NCBI GenBank assembly: GCA_942491345.1
Contig: CALOAN010000053.1
Span: forward strand, 1 to 64,000
DNA length: 64,000 bases
DNA from: JAHEEL01 sp942491345
GTDB lineage: Bacteria > Actinomycetota > Acidimicrobiia > Spongiisociales > UBA5794
Direction of reading: 5' to 3'
The notes below the pieces were generated by a model, which worked only from the letters and a program-made list of their open reading frames with translations, was not told where the DNA came from and ran no database searches. Shown one piece after another: positions 7,079-14,430 of this stretch. The translations under genes and the position numbers were made by a program. Each line of letters starts with the position of its first letter. Positions within the stretch are counted from its first letter, which is position 1.

Positions 7079-9295
7079 ATGGCTGAAGTGTCAGCACCGA
7101 TTCCGTCATCTCATCGCCGCAACCGTCGGGTGAACTTCCGCGTTGTGCTCGTCCGTTTCGTCATGGATTTCGTGCTTGTCTCGCTCGTACTCGCCGTGAT
7201 GCCCGGTATTCGAAGCGGCTTTGAATTGACGGTTGGGTCGATAGCCATTGTCGCCGTCATCTACGGGCTGCTGAATGCGTTCATCCGGCCGGCTCTTGAC
7301 CTTCTGCTGATGCCGTTTGTCGTGCAGACCTACGGATTCGCGGTGGTGCTGGTCGACGTCCTCATCTTCGGCCTGCTGGTCCTCTTTTCGGGTCCTCTCC
7401 ATTCGAGCACCGTGTGGCAGGTTCTCGTGGGGGGTACGCTGCTTGGTGTGTTGCGGGTGCTTGGGACCGGTTTCCTCGGTCTCACTCCTCCGGTGGTTGC
7501 CGGGCAGGGTGGACTCCTTCGGCAACCGACCGAACTCGGCATTCTGCGATTCAGTTCGCGGGCGGGTGAGCGGCTTCGACTCCTGCGGGTTCGCCAGATG
7601 CTGCGGATTCACGGTATCGATGCGTTGTTCGACGGCGATGGAGCGATCGCACGGTTCAGGCGTCGTCTCCAGACATGGTTGTGGCGGCCGGATGTTCCGC
7701 TTGTCCGCGTGACGCCCCCGGTTCGTTTCCGTCTCCTGCTCCAGGACCTCGGGCCCACGTACGTCAAGATCGGTCAGATCATTTCGAGCCGGGCGCGGAC
7801 GCTGCCGGTGGAATGGCAGGTCGAGCTCGAACTGCTGCAGAGCGACGTCGAGGTCTTCCCGTATGAGCAGGCACGCGAGCGTGTGATCGCTGAGCTCGGG
7901 GCACCGCCCGAGGAGCTGTACGCCGAGTTCGATCCGACTCCGCTAGCGGCGGCGTCTCTCGCTCAGGTTCATCGCGCCGTGTTGCGCGACGGTCGCGATG
8001 TCGCGGTGAAGATTCAACGCCCGGGTATTCATGCCCAGTTGCGTTCCGATGTGCGCATCCTGGCCCGCATGTCTCAGGCCTTGGAGCGGCGGGCTCGCTG
8101 GGCCGAAGACATGGATTTGGCAGGTGTGGTGCTCGAATTCGGAACGACGCTGCTGCGAGAACTTGACTACACGATCGAGGCCTACAACGCTCGTCGGCTG
8201 ACCAAAGTGCTCGCACCCATCGAAGGCATACGAGTCCCCGAAGTGTTCTACGAGCTGTCGTCTTCCGGGGTCCTCACGCTCGAATTCATACGCGGCGTCA
8301 AGTCGACCGATGCAGCTGCCATCAGAGCGGCCGGTCTCGACCCGGAGCTGCTGGCGGACCGAGTGGTGCAGGCCGCAGTCAAGATGCTGATGATCGACGG
8401 GTTCTTCCACGGCGATCCGCATCCCGGCAATGTCTTTGTCGATCTGGACAACGGCGACATGGTGATGCTCGACACGGGTATGGTCGGTGAGCTGACGTTC
8501 CAGCAGCGAATCAAGCTGGGGAGCCTGCTCCTCACTGTCCGCAACGGTGACGTACGTGGTCTCGCGCAGACGCTGAAGTCGCTGTCAACACCGTATCGAG
8601 AGACCAACGATGCCCGCTACTACCAGGACTTCGAGCGCTCTCTGACTCCGTACCTTGATCCTCCTCCCGGTCAGAAGGTCGACGTCATGGGGAAGGTGTT
8701 GCCCCTCGGCCTCAGCATCTTGCAGCAGGGCGGCTACCGATTCGATTCACAACTCACGCTGGCGATGAAGGCGATGGCACAGGCAGAAGCCATCACCAGT
8801 GCGCTCGTGCCGAGTTGGACTGGCACCGAGTTCATGGTGCGCTCGTTCGATGCTCTGAAACAGCAAGTTCCGGAAGCGATTACGGCGGATGTGGTCAAGG
8901 ACGCCGTGATGAAGCAGGCGAGCTTCGCCGTTCGAGAAGCTATGGAGCAGATGCCATCGTTGCAGGACGGCATCCTCAAGTGGTTGACCAATCTCAAGAG
9001 TGGTGGGTTCAAGGTCGAGCTCGATACCAGCGATCTCGACCGGCACGTCGCCGCCCTGCGCGGGATCGCGATGATGCTCACCCTCGGCATTCTCATCATT
9101 GGCCTGATCGTCGGTTCAGCGCTGGCCGCTGGGATCGGCGGACTCGAAGGCAGCGCGCTTGCACCGGTCACCGACCTTGCCGCGACCATATTCGCCCTCT
9201 CCGCCATCGTCGGTTTGGTCGCCGTTGTGGCCCTGTCGTGGCAGCTCTTCCGATTCAGCCACCCGCGCCGACGCGATCCACTCGATCGCATCTGA
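7079..9295 (+). CDS. ABC1/UbiB-family kinase fused to a holin-like membrane domain
   Basis: Protein of 738 residues with two parts. Residues about 20-145 are a four-helix membrane domain of the actinobacterial 'phage holin family' type (VIYGLLNAFIRPALDLLLMPF). Residues about 200-620 are an atypical kinase of the ABC1/UbiB/ADCK group with the KxGQ motif (K230-IGQ), the alanine-rich loop AAASLAQVHRAV, VAVK (K311), HGDPHPGN and LDTGMVGEL. The C terminus has two more TM helices (MLTLGILIIGLIVGSALAAG and beyond). UbiB proteins support quinone or lipid metabolism at the membrane; the substrate here is unknown. ATG 7079 is preferred to TTG 7073 because AAAAGGGG lies eight bases before it. Confidence 0.85.
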   Translation: MAEVSAPIPSSHRRNRRVNFRVVLVRFVMDFVLVSLVLAVMPGIRSGFELTVGSIAIVAVIYGLLNAFIRPALDLLLMPFVVQTYGFAVVLVDVLIFGLLVLFSGPLHSSTVWQVLVGGTLLGVLRVLGTGFLGLTPPVVAGQGGLLRQPTELGILRFSSRAGERLRLLRVRQMLRIHGIDALFDGDGAIARFRRRLQTWLWRPDVPLVRVTPPVRFRLLLQDLGPTYVKIGQIISSRARTLPVEWQVELELLQSDVEVFPYEQARERVIAELGAPPEELYAEFDPTPLAAASLAQVHRAVLRDGRDVAVKIQRPGIHAQLRSDVRILARMSQALERRARWAEDMDLAGVVLEFGTTLLRELDYTIEAYNARRLTKVLAPIEGIRVPEVFYELSSSGVLTLEFIRGVKSTDAAAIRAAGLDPELLADRVVQAAVKMLMIDGFFHGDPHPGNVFVDLDNGDMVMLDTGMVGELTFQQRIKLGSLLLTVRNGDVRGLAQTLKSLSTPYRETNDARYYQDFERSLTPYLDPPPGQKVDVMGKVLPLGLSILQQGGYRFDSQLTLAMKAMAQAEAITSALVPSWTGTEFMVRSFDALKQQVPEAITADVVKDAVMKQASFAVREAMEQMPSLQDGILKWLTNLKSGGFKVELDTSDLDRHVAALRGIAMMLTLGILIIGLIVGSALAAGIGGLEGSALAPVTDLAATIFALSAIVGLVAVVALSWQLFRFSHPRRRDPLDRI

Positions 9296-9419
9296 ACCAA
9301 CGGTTCATCCGACGAGGCGTGGCGACGGGGCGATCGCCTATCCCGCGCTTCGGGTCGATGGGCGGGAGGGCGGATACGGTGTCTCTCTGCCGATAGTCGT
9401 CGTTCTCCGGCGGCTGGGA

Positions 9420-9794
9420 TTACTCCCCTTCGTGCGAAGCGCCCCTTGGGGCGGCCTCCTCTGGAGACGCGAAGTCGGACGATTCCTCCGTCTCGCTCTG
9501 CTTGGAGATGTCGTCAGCGAGATCTGAGAAGGTCGCTCCAAGCGCGCCAAAGAAGGATGCCGCCGTTTCTCTCGCCTCGTTCCGTACAGCCGGGTCCTTG
9601 ACGGTGGCGGCAACGGTCGCGACGGCCGTCTTGATGGTCTCACCGAGTGCTTGTGCGACATCTTTGACCTCGTCTTCTGAGGCGACCTCGACAGTCTCCG
9701 CACCTTCCTGCGCTTGGTAGTGACCCTTGAACATTGACCCGAGCTTTCGGAATTGCTCACCAACGTCGGTCCAAGTCTCGTCCGACTGGCTCAT
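9420..9794 (-). CDS. Conserved small helical hypothetical protein
   Basis: Soluble, acidic, helix-rich protein of 124 residues beginning MSQSDETWTDVGEQFRKLGSM. The core (DVAQALGETIKTAVATVAAT, then FFGALGATFSDLADDIS) has the amphipathic look of small cytosolic actinobacterial proteins of unknown function. There are no TM segments or cysteines. ATG 9794 has AAGGGA upstream on the minus strand; the longer frame to 10091 is rejected because it crosses a mobile-element remnant. It is followed on the minus strand by the UbiB gene in convergent orientation. Confidence 0.65.
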   Translation of the reverse strand: MSQSDETWTDVGEQFRKLGSMFKGHYQAQEGAETVEVASEDEVKDVAQALGETIKTAVATVAATVKDPAVRNEARETAASFFGALGATFSDLADDISKQSETEESSDFASPEEAAPRGASHEGE

Positions 9795-10038
9795 GGCGTT
9801 CCCTTCTGCCGTGGATGGTCTGTTATCGCATGTCCTCGAGGGCGATCCTGCAGCGTAGTTGCTACACCCCACGACTTCTGGAGGCGATCCGCCCACGTCG
9901 AACCGCCCCGAGGCACCACCAGCAGCAAACGTTGCCCGGACATAGGTCGCTTCGTCGACGATGCCAGACCGCTCACATCCCTCGGCGGGGGCGGTGTGGA
10001 ACCGCGACGCTGCCCACGAGCCGGGGTTCCGTTGTTCG

Positions 10039-10077
10039 CTTCCTGAGGCATGTCGCTTACGTCGTTGGCGCTGCCGT
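10039..10077. repeat. 39-base repeat shared with an IS481 remnant end
   Basis: The sequence starting CTTCCTGAGG at 10039 matches 20452-20490 at most positions (both continue with ATGTCGCT and TTGGCGCTG). At the second site it lies at the 3' end of an IS481-type transposase remnant, so this copy is probably a solo IS end left after deletion. No transposase frame adjoins it here. The 9795-10182 interval otherwise holds only the upstream region of the minus-strand gene and a terminator. Confidence 0.5.
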
Positions 10078-10102
10078 GCCTGCTTCCCCATCTCGGATAT
10101 GG

Positions 10103-10135
10103 GAGCGGCCCCGAGGATGCACCTCGGGGCCGCTC
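10103..10135 (-). terminator. Strong terminator hairpin, 14-bp perfect stem
   Basis: GAGCGGCCCCGAGG (10103-10116) and CCTCGGGGCCGCTC (10122-10135) form a perfect GC-rich stem with a 5-base loop. It lies 47 bases past the stop of the minus-strand DUF1269-like gene, so it most likely ends that transcript. No T-run follows on the minus strand. Confidence 0.75.
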
Positions 10136-10182
10136 GCAGACTTGCGTGCCGAGGCAGCCCTCAACACGCCACGGGTACGGTT

Positions 10183-10710
10183 CTAGGAGTCGATTGCGTC
10201 GGCTACGTCGTCGTCGCTGTCCGCGATCGCCTTTTTGATCTGCTCGTAGTCGCCCGAGTCGATCGCCTTGTTGATGTTCTTGTTCGCGTTCGACAATGCA
10301 GCCTCGACCCGGTCGAGGTACATGTCTTCCATCACGACGAGAATCGCGGAAGAACCATCGGGGAGGTACTCGTCGAGATCGACACCGAGCTTCTTCTCTT
10401 CGTGCTTCTTCGTCAACTCACCAGCAATCGCACCGATACCGGCACCGACAGCCGTAGCTAGGAGGAACGGAGGGGCGAACAGGCCAACGATGGCACCAAT
10501 GCCGCCGCCGACGACCGCACCACCGACGGCCTGCGGGGCACCCTTCTCATCGACATCGACCTTCCCATCGTCATCCTTGGAAACAACGACCGCTCCCAGA
10601 ACGAGCAGATCGGTGTCGCTCTCAGCGTCCCTCAATGCCTTGTAGTCGGCTGCCGCAGATGCTGCGTCGCCGTACGAGGCGACGTACAACACGAGATTCT
10701 GATTGTCCAC
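10183..10710 (-). CDS. DUF1269-like glycine-rich membrane protein, copy 2
   Basis: Paralogue of the protein at 5062-5589 and, with the GTG 10710 start, of identical length (175 residues). The same blocks are present: QNLVLYVASYGDAASAAADY, the hairpin GGAVVGGGIGAIVGLFAPP / LATAVGAGIGAIAGELTKKHEEKK, then SSAILVVMEDMYLDRVEAAL and the acidic tail DVADAIDS. GTG 10710 is chosen over ATG 10725 because AAGGGAG lies just upstream and the start then aligns with copy 1. Function is unknown; likely membrane-associated. Confidence 0.8.
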   Translation of the reverse strand: MDNQNLVLYVASYGDAASAAADYKALRDAESDTDLLVLGAVVVSKDDDGKVDVDEKGAPQAVGGAVVGGGIGAIVGLFAPPFLLATAVGAGIGAIAGELTKKHEEKKLGVDLDEYLPDGSSAILVVMEDMYLDRVEAALSNANKNINKAIDSGDYEQIKKAIADSDDDVADAIDS

Positions 10711-10833
10711 GAGGACTCCCTTCATTGGTCGCGTATACCCGCCATCGGCGACGAGCGACTCATCCACGACCCGTTGATAACCCACGAATGCTACACCCCC
10801 TGATACACCACCAGTCTGCCCCAGCCGACCCGC

Positions 10834-10888
10834 TCATTGGGTGAGCAGACCCTTGACGACCGAGATGACGGCGGCGACACCGAGACCG
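10834..10888 (-). pseudogene. Stranded 3' tail of a membrane protein gene
   Basis: The last 17 codons here (AAVISVVKGLLTQ, stop) match the C terminus of the gene at 3414-3908 (AAVIAVVKSLLTH). DNA identity is high, for example TGGGTGAGCAG at 3418 and 10838 followed by CTTGACGAC. Upstream of 10888 the similarity ends and there is no membrane protein frame, so this is the tail of a deleted paralogue. Together with the DUF1269-like pair it marks a duplicated segment. Confidence 0.6.
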
Positions 10889-11201
10889 AGATCCGTCGAG
10901 ACCTCGTCACCGAGACCCGCCCGTGCCTGCGTACGTGGCGGCACGGTTGCCCTGCTCAGAACACAGCCACTGTCGGTCGTAGGCGGGTGCTGTAAGGGAC
11001 TTTCATACGTGCCGCATCCAGCGAAGAGATGCGTGGGCAACGCTGTCGACACTGCGTTCGGCTTTGTGTTGCCGCGGCTGCGACGAGCTCGTTCGAAAAC
11101 CCGAAGGATTCTCCCCACGGGCGGTACCGTGCGCAGCCGTCCAGACCTTCCAAGGCTGCTCGGCTAGTCCGAGCCGTCGCTCGCTACCTAAGGATCGTCT
11201 C
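10889..11201. other. Intergenic stretch beside the gene tail
   Basis: About 310 bases between the stranded tail and the DUF1622 gene. No coding sequence, RNA gene or repeat is recognised. AAGGA at 11190 is the ribosome binding site of the next gene. Confidence 0.5.
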
Positions 11202-11606
11202 ATGCCGTGGCTGTTCGCGCTCGAAGAAGGCTTCAAAGTCGGCGACTATCACGTCGCCGAGACGTTCGCTACCTGGATTGAAATCGCTGCTGTTCTGTCG
11301 ATCTCTGGCGCCGTTCTGGCGGCCATCGTCGGAGCGGTCGCCGAACGATTCCGGTCCAATTGGTCGAACGCCTATGACACGTTCAAGCGGTACATGGGTC
11401 GCGGCCTGCTCATTGGTTTGGACCTTCTCATCGCTGGCGATGTCATCAAGACGGTGACGCTCGAACCGACGCTGAACAACGCTGCGGTGCTTGGCCTTCT
11501 CGTCCTGATCCGTACGTTCCTGAGTTGGACCACCATTCTCGAAGTCGAGGGTCGCTGGCCGTGGCAACCCAAACCGCCGGGACTGAGCGAGGATGAGGAG
11601 TTGTAG
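11202..11606 (+). CDS. DUF1622 family membrane protein
   Basis: Protein of 134 residues with three TM segments (FATWIEIAAVLSISGAVLAAIVG, LLIGLDLLIAGDVIKTVTL, AVLGLLVLIRTFLSW). RGLLIGLDLLIAGDVI with a polar segment before it is characteristic of DUF1622, a widespread inner-membrane family without known function. ATG 11202 is used because AAGGA sits seven bases upstream; the frame open to 11064 is an extension without a start signal. It is monocistronic as far as can be seen. Confidence 0.85.
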   Translation: MPWLFALEEGFKVGDYHVAETFATWIEIAAVLSISGAVLAAIVGAVAERFRSNWSNAYDTFKRYMGRGLLIGLDLLIAGDVIKTVTLEPTLNNAAVLGLLVLIRTFLSWTTILEVEGRWPWQPKPPGLSEDEEL

Positions 11607-11853
11607 ACGCTGGCCTGGATCATCTCGGTCGCCCGGACGATTGCCGCAGCCCGGATATGACGATCTGGTGACGAGTTGTCCATAGCCACCCATGACCCCA
11701 CAGAAGCTGACCGGTCCGCTCGGAGTGTGCGCATAGCCGGATGTCGGCGAGGAAGGATGTGGCCTTGGCCCCTGATACTCCGACGAGTCGGGATCTATGA
11801 TCACCGCCGAGAGGGCGAAGGCTCAATGTCGGCAGTGAAGGAGTGCGTTGATC

Positions 11854-13020
11854 ATGTCTGAAGTCGAGCGGGTTTCTACGGCGGTGCCGTTGGATTGGTC
11901 TGAGGTGTGGTTCACGAACTGTCCGATGGTGTCGGCCAACAACGTTGACCAGGAATTGGGCTGGTGTCGTGAGGAGTTCAAGAAGATCGGTGTGGAGTAT
12001 GCCTACTTCCGTCATGCTCCTGAGAACAACTGGTATCCGCACTACATCCACAACCTCGACAACCTGATCCGTTTCGGTGGTCTGAATCCGGCCATCCATG
12101 TGAACGCAGACCTTCGGCGGACGGTATTGCTTGGCGCAACATGGGTTCACGAGGGTGGCTGTATGGCGGTGCGTGCCGGTGATCCGATTATGAAGATGAG
12201 TGACCTGAAGGGCAAGAAGGTCGGCATCTCGAAGAGCCTGAACACCATCAAGAACGACTGGTGGCGCATCCAGGAGCACATGGGCATTCTGAACATGCTC
12301 GCACTCAACGACATGACGATGGATGACATCGAGTTGGTCGAGTATCCCTATGCCGATGACTGGTATGACAAGCCCGAGATGCTCGTCAATCAGATGAACA
12401 ACCCGTCGGAGCTGTGGATGCGTCGTGATCACAAGCATGATCTGGCGTTCCGGCCGCTCGAGCCTGCTCTGCTTGCCGGCGAGGTTGATGCGATCTATAC
12501 GCAGAGCAAGCCCTTCCAGCATCTCCAGGAGGCGACGGGCAGGATCAAGATGATCGAGGACCTGTCGAAGCGGGCGGATTGGACGATTCAGGTCGCCAAC
12601 ACGCCGGCGGTGATCACGTGTTCTGATGTGATGGCCGATGAGCATCCTGAACTGGTCATTGCCTACATGAAGGCGATGATCAAGGTCGGTTTGTGGTCGA
12701 ACGAGCACAAGCGGGCTGCCGGGTCGATCCTCAATCGGCAGACGTTCTACCTGGATGCCGAGGACACGTATCAGGGCATCAAGCATGTCGATATGGTGCC
12801 GAGTCTGGATGCGATGAACATGGCCACCATCAAGATCGGCAAGGACTTCATGTTCGAGCACGGCTACATCGAGAACGACTTCGATGTCGATGAGTGGGCG
12901 GCCCCCGAGTTCCTCGAGCAAGCAGCGAAGGAAGTGCTTGCTGAGGAATGGGCGCGAAGGAGTTGGTCCAAGCTCCCCGAGGGAGGCACCCTCGAAGTCA
13001 GCGACACCCGGCTCGGCTAG
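11854..13020 (+). CDS. DszB-like sulfinate desulfinase
   Basis: Protein of 388 residues with a periplasmic-binding-protein-like fold but no signal peptide, so it should be cytosolic. It resembles DszB, 2'-hydroxybiphenyl-2-sulfinate desulfinase, which splits an aryl sulfinate to a phenol and sulfite. The DszB catalytic residues are present: C23 (FTNCPM), H63 (WYPHYIH) and R73 (IRFGG), with the same ten-residue H-to-R spacing. The DszB-like ending WAAPEFLEQ is also there. No DszA/DszC monooxygenases are nearby, so the true substrate is open. ATG 11854 follows GTGAAGGAG. The next gene, a rhodanese, starts about 20 bases on. Confidence 0.7.
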   Translation: MSEVERVSTAVPLDWSEVWFTNCPMVSANNVDQELGWCREEFKKIGVEYAYFRHAPENNWYPHYIHNLDNLIRFGGLNPAIHVNADLRRTVLLGATWVHEGGCMAVRAGDPIMKMSDLKGKKVGISKSLNTIKNDWWRIQEHMGILNMLALNDMTMDDIELVEYPYADDWYDKPEMLVNQMNNPSELWMRRDHKHDLAFRPLEPALLAGEVDAIYTQSKPFQHLQEATGRIKMIEDLSKRADWTIQVANTPAVITCSDVMADEHPELVIAYMKAMIKVGLWSNEHKRAAGSILNRQTFYLDAEDTYQGIKHVDMVPSLDAMNMATIKIGKDFMFEHGYIENDFDVDEWAAPEFLEQAAKEVLAEEWARRSWSKLPEGGTLEVSDTRLG

Positions 13021-13039
13021 ACGGGAGATGTGATTGGCG

Positions 13040-13576
13040 ATGAATGCATCGGATTCGGACTACGACGTCCCGGAAGGCTGTCGTACCAAGCTCGGTCTCT
13101 ACGTGACACCCACCGAGGCCTACCAACGGTGGGCGGCCGACAGCGACCATGTGAAGGTCCTCGACGTGCGCACCCCCGAGGAGTATGCGTTTGTGGGCCA
13201 TCCGGAGATGGCGATGAACATCCCGGTCGTCATGCACACCTACGAGTGGGAACCGGAGAAGGGGCGGGTCGCGATCGAGGGGAACCCGCGGTTCATCCCC
13301 GAGGTGACAATCTGGGCGGACCCGGGCGACACGATCCTGATCATGTGCCGCTCCGGTGGGAGGGCCGCCCTGGCGGTCAACGCGCTGGTAGATGCCGGCT
13401 ATACCGATGTGTACAACATCCTCGAAGGCATGGAGGGTGAGCGGGTTGATGAGCCCGGGAGCGCCTCCCACCGCAAGCGGATGGTGAACGGATGGAAGAA
13501 CGCCGGTCTGCCGTGGACCTATGACCTCGATCCGGACCTGATGCGGCTGCCGACGAGATCTCCAAGCGGTACGTAG
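13040..13576 (+). CDS. Rhodanese-like sulfurtransferase
   Basis: Single-domain rhodanese of 178 residues. The domain opens with VKVLDVRTPEEYAFVGHPEMA and ends at the active-site loop MCRSGGR, whose C103 would carry a persulfide; GYTDVYNILEGMEGE follows. The CRSGGR loop is fully consistent with an active sulfurtransferase. It sits directly behind the DszB-like gene, suggesting it handles sulfur released by that enzyme (inference). The start is ATG 13040 or TTG 13034, both behind GGGAGA. Confidence 0.85.
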   Translation: MNASDSDYDVPEGCRTKLGLYVTPTEAYQRWAADSDHVKVLDVRTPEEYAFVGHPEMAMNIPVVMHTYEWEPEKGRVAIEGNPRFIPEVTIWADPGDTILIMCRSGGRAALAVNALVDAGYTDVYNILEGMEGERVDEPGSASHRKRMVNGWKNAGLPWTYDLDPDLMRLPTRSPSGT

Positions 13577-13590
13577 CAACATGCGTTGGG

Positions 13591-14313
13591 GTGACGCGGA
13601 GACAGGAAGAGTCGACGGAGCGGCGTGGGCGGGTGACGGAGCGCGTGCCTGACGGAAAGCCGCTGATCGCCGGCAACCCGCTCCGTACTCCGCGGGCGGC
13701 TGCCTTTGCCGGCATCTTGTTCGCTCTGCTCCTGGCAACCGCCATTGTCCTTCTCAGACTCGCCATCCCGGCCGAGCCCACGCTCGATACGAAGTGGCTC
13801 GATGACGGAGCCCTCATGGTCAAAGTGGCGGCCGGCATCGTGCCGTTCGCTGGTATCGCCTTCCTGTGGTTCATGGGTGTGATCAGAGATCGCCTCGGCC
13901 AACTGGAGGATCGGTTCTTCTCGACCATCTTTCTCGGCAGCGGCCTGCTCTTCTTGGCCATGCTCTTCGTCTGGGCAGGCACAGCCAGCGGACTCATCGC
14001 CAGCCACACCTCCCACCCAGAGAAGATCATTGAGACGGGCATCTATGCGTACGGCTACGAGGTCATGTACGCCGTCAGTAGCGTCTACGTGATCCGAATG
14101 GCTGGCGTGTTCATGGCCTCACTGGCCACAATCTGGATTCGCACCGGAACAATGCCGCGCCCGCTCGCCATACTCACCTACGGACTCTCTCTCTTGCTGC
14201 TAGTGAGCGTCGGCGTGAACCTCTGGGTGACGCTGATCTTTCCCGGCTGGGTGCTGGCCGTCAGCACATACTTCCTGATCGCGAACACCTGGGGCAAGAG
14301 CGGCTCCGAATAG
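13591..14313 (+). CDS. Integral membrane protein of the sulfur cluster
   Basis: Protein of 240 residues with about six TM segments (FAGILFALLLATAIVLLRLAI, VKVAAGIVPFAGIAFLWFMG, TIFLGSGLLFLAMLFVWAGT, VIRMAGVFMASLATIWI, AILTYGLSLLLLVSVGVNLWV, GWVLAVSTYFLIANTWG). I do not recognise the family. It starts at GTG 13591, 14 bases after the rhodanese stop, so the three genes probably share a transcript. A transport or sensing role next to sulfur enzymes is possible but unsupported by motifs. Confidence 0.7.
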   Translation: MTRRQEESTERRGRVTERVPDGKPLIAGNPLRTPRAAAFAGILFALLLATAIVLLRLAIPAEPTLDTKWLDDGALMVKVAAGIVPFAGIAFLWFMGVIRDRLGQLEDRFFSTIFLGSGLLFLAMLFVWAGTASGLIASHTSHPEKIIETGIYAYGYEVMYAVSSVYVIRMAGVFMASLATIWIRTGTMPRPLAILTYGLSLLLLVSVGVNLWVTLIFPGWVLAVSTYFLIANTWGKSGSE

Positions 14314-14430
14314 GCTGATTCGTTGCAGCCGGCGCGCTAGGACATGCTCGGCGGCACGCTTCTCGTGGTGCCGGCCTCACGGAAACGGCGCAGCGTCACG
14401 TCGCTGCCCCCACTGAGGTCGCCGCCTCCG

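Noticed and set aside
11620..12921. 433-codon minus-strand frame opposite the desulfinase gene
   Set aside because: It is the reverse reading of a gene with a catalytic triad and ribosome binding site; its product is a histidine-rich shadow.
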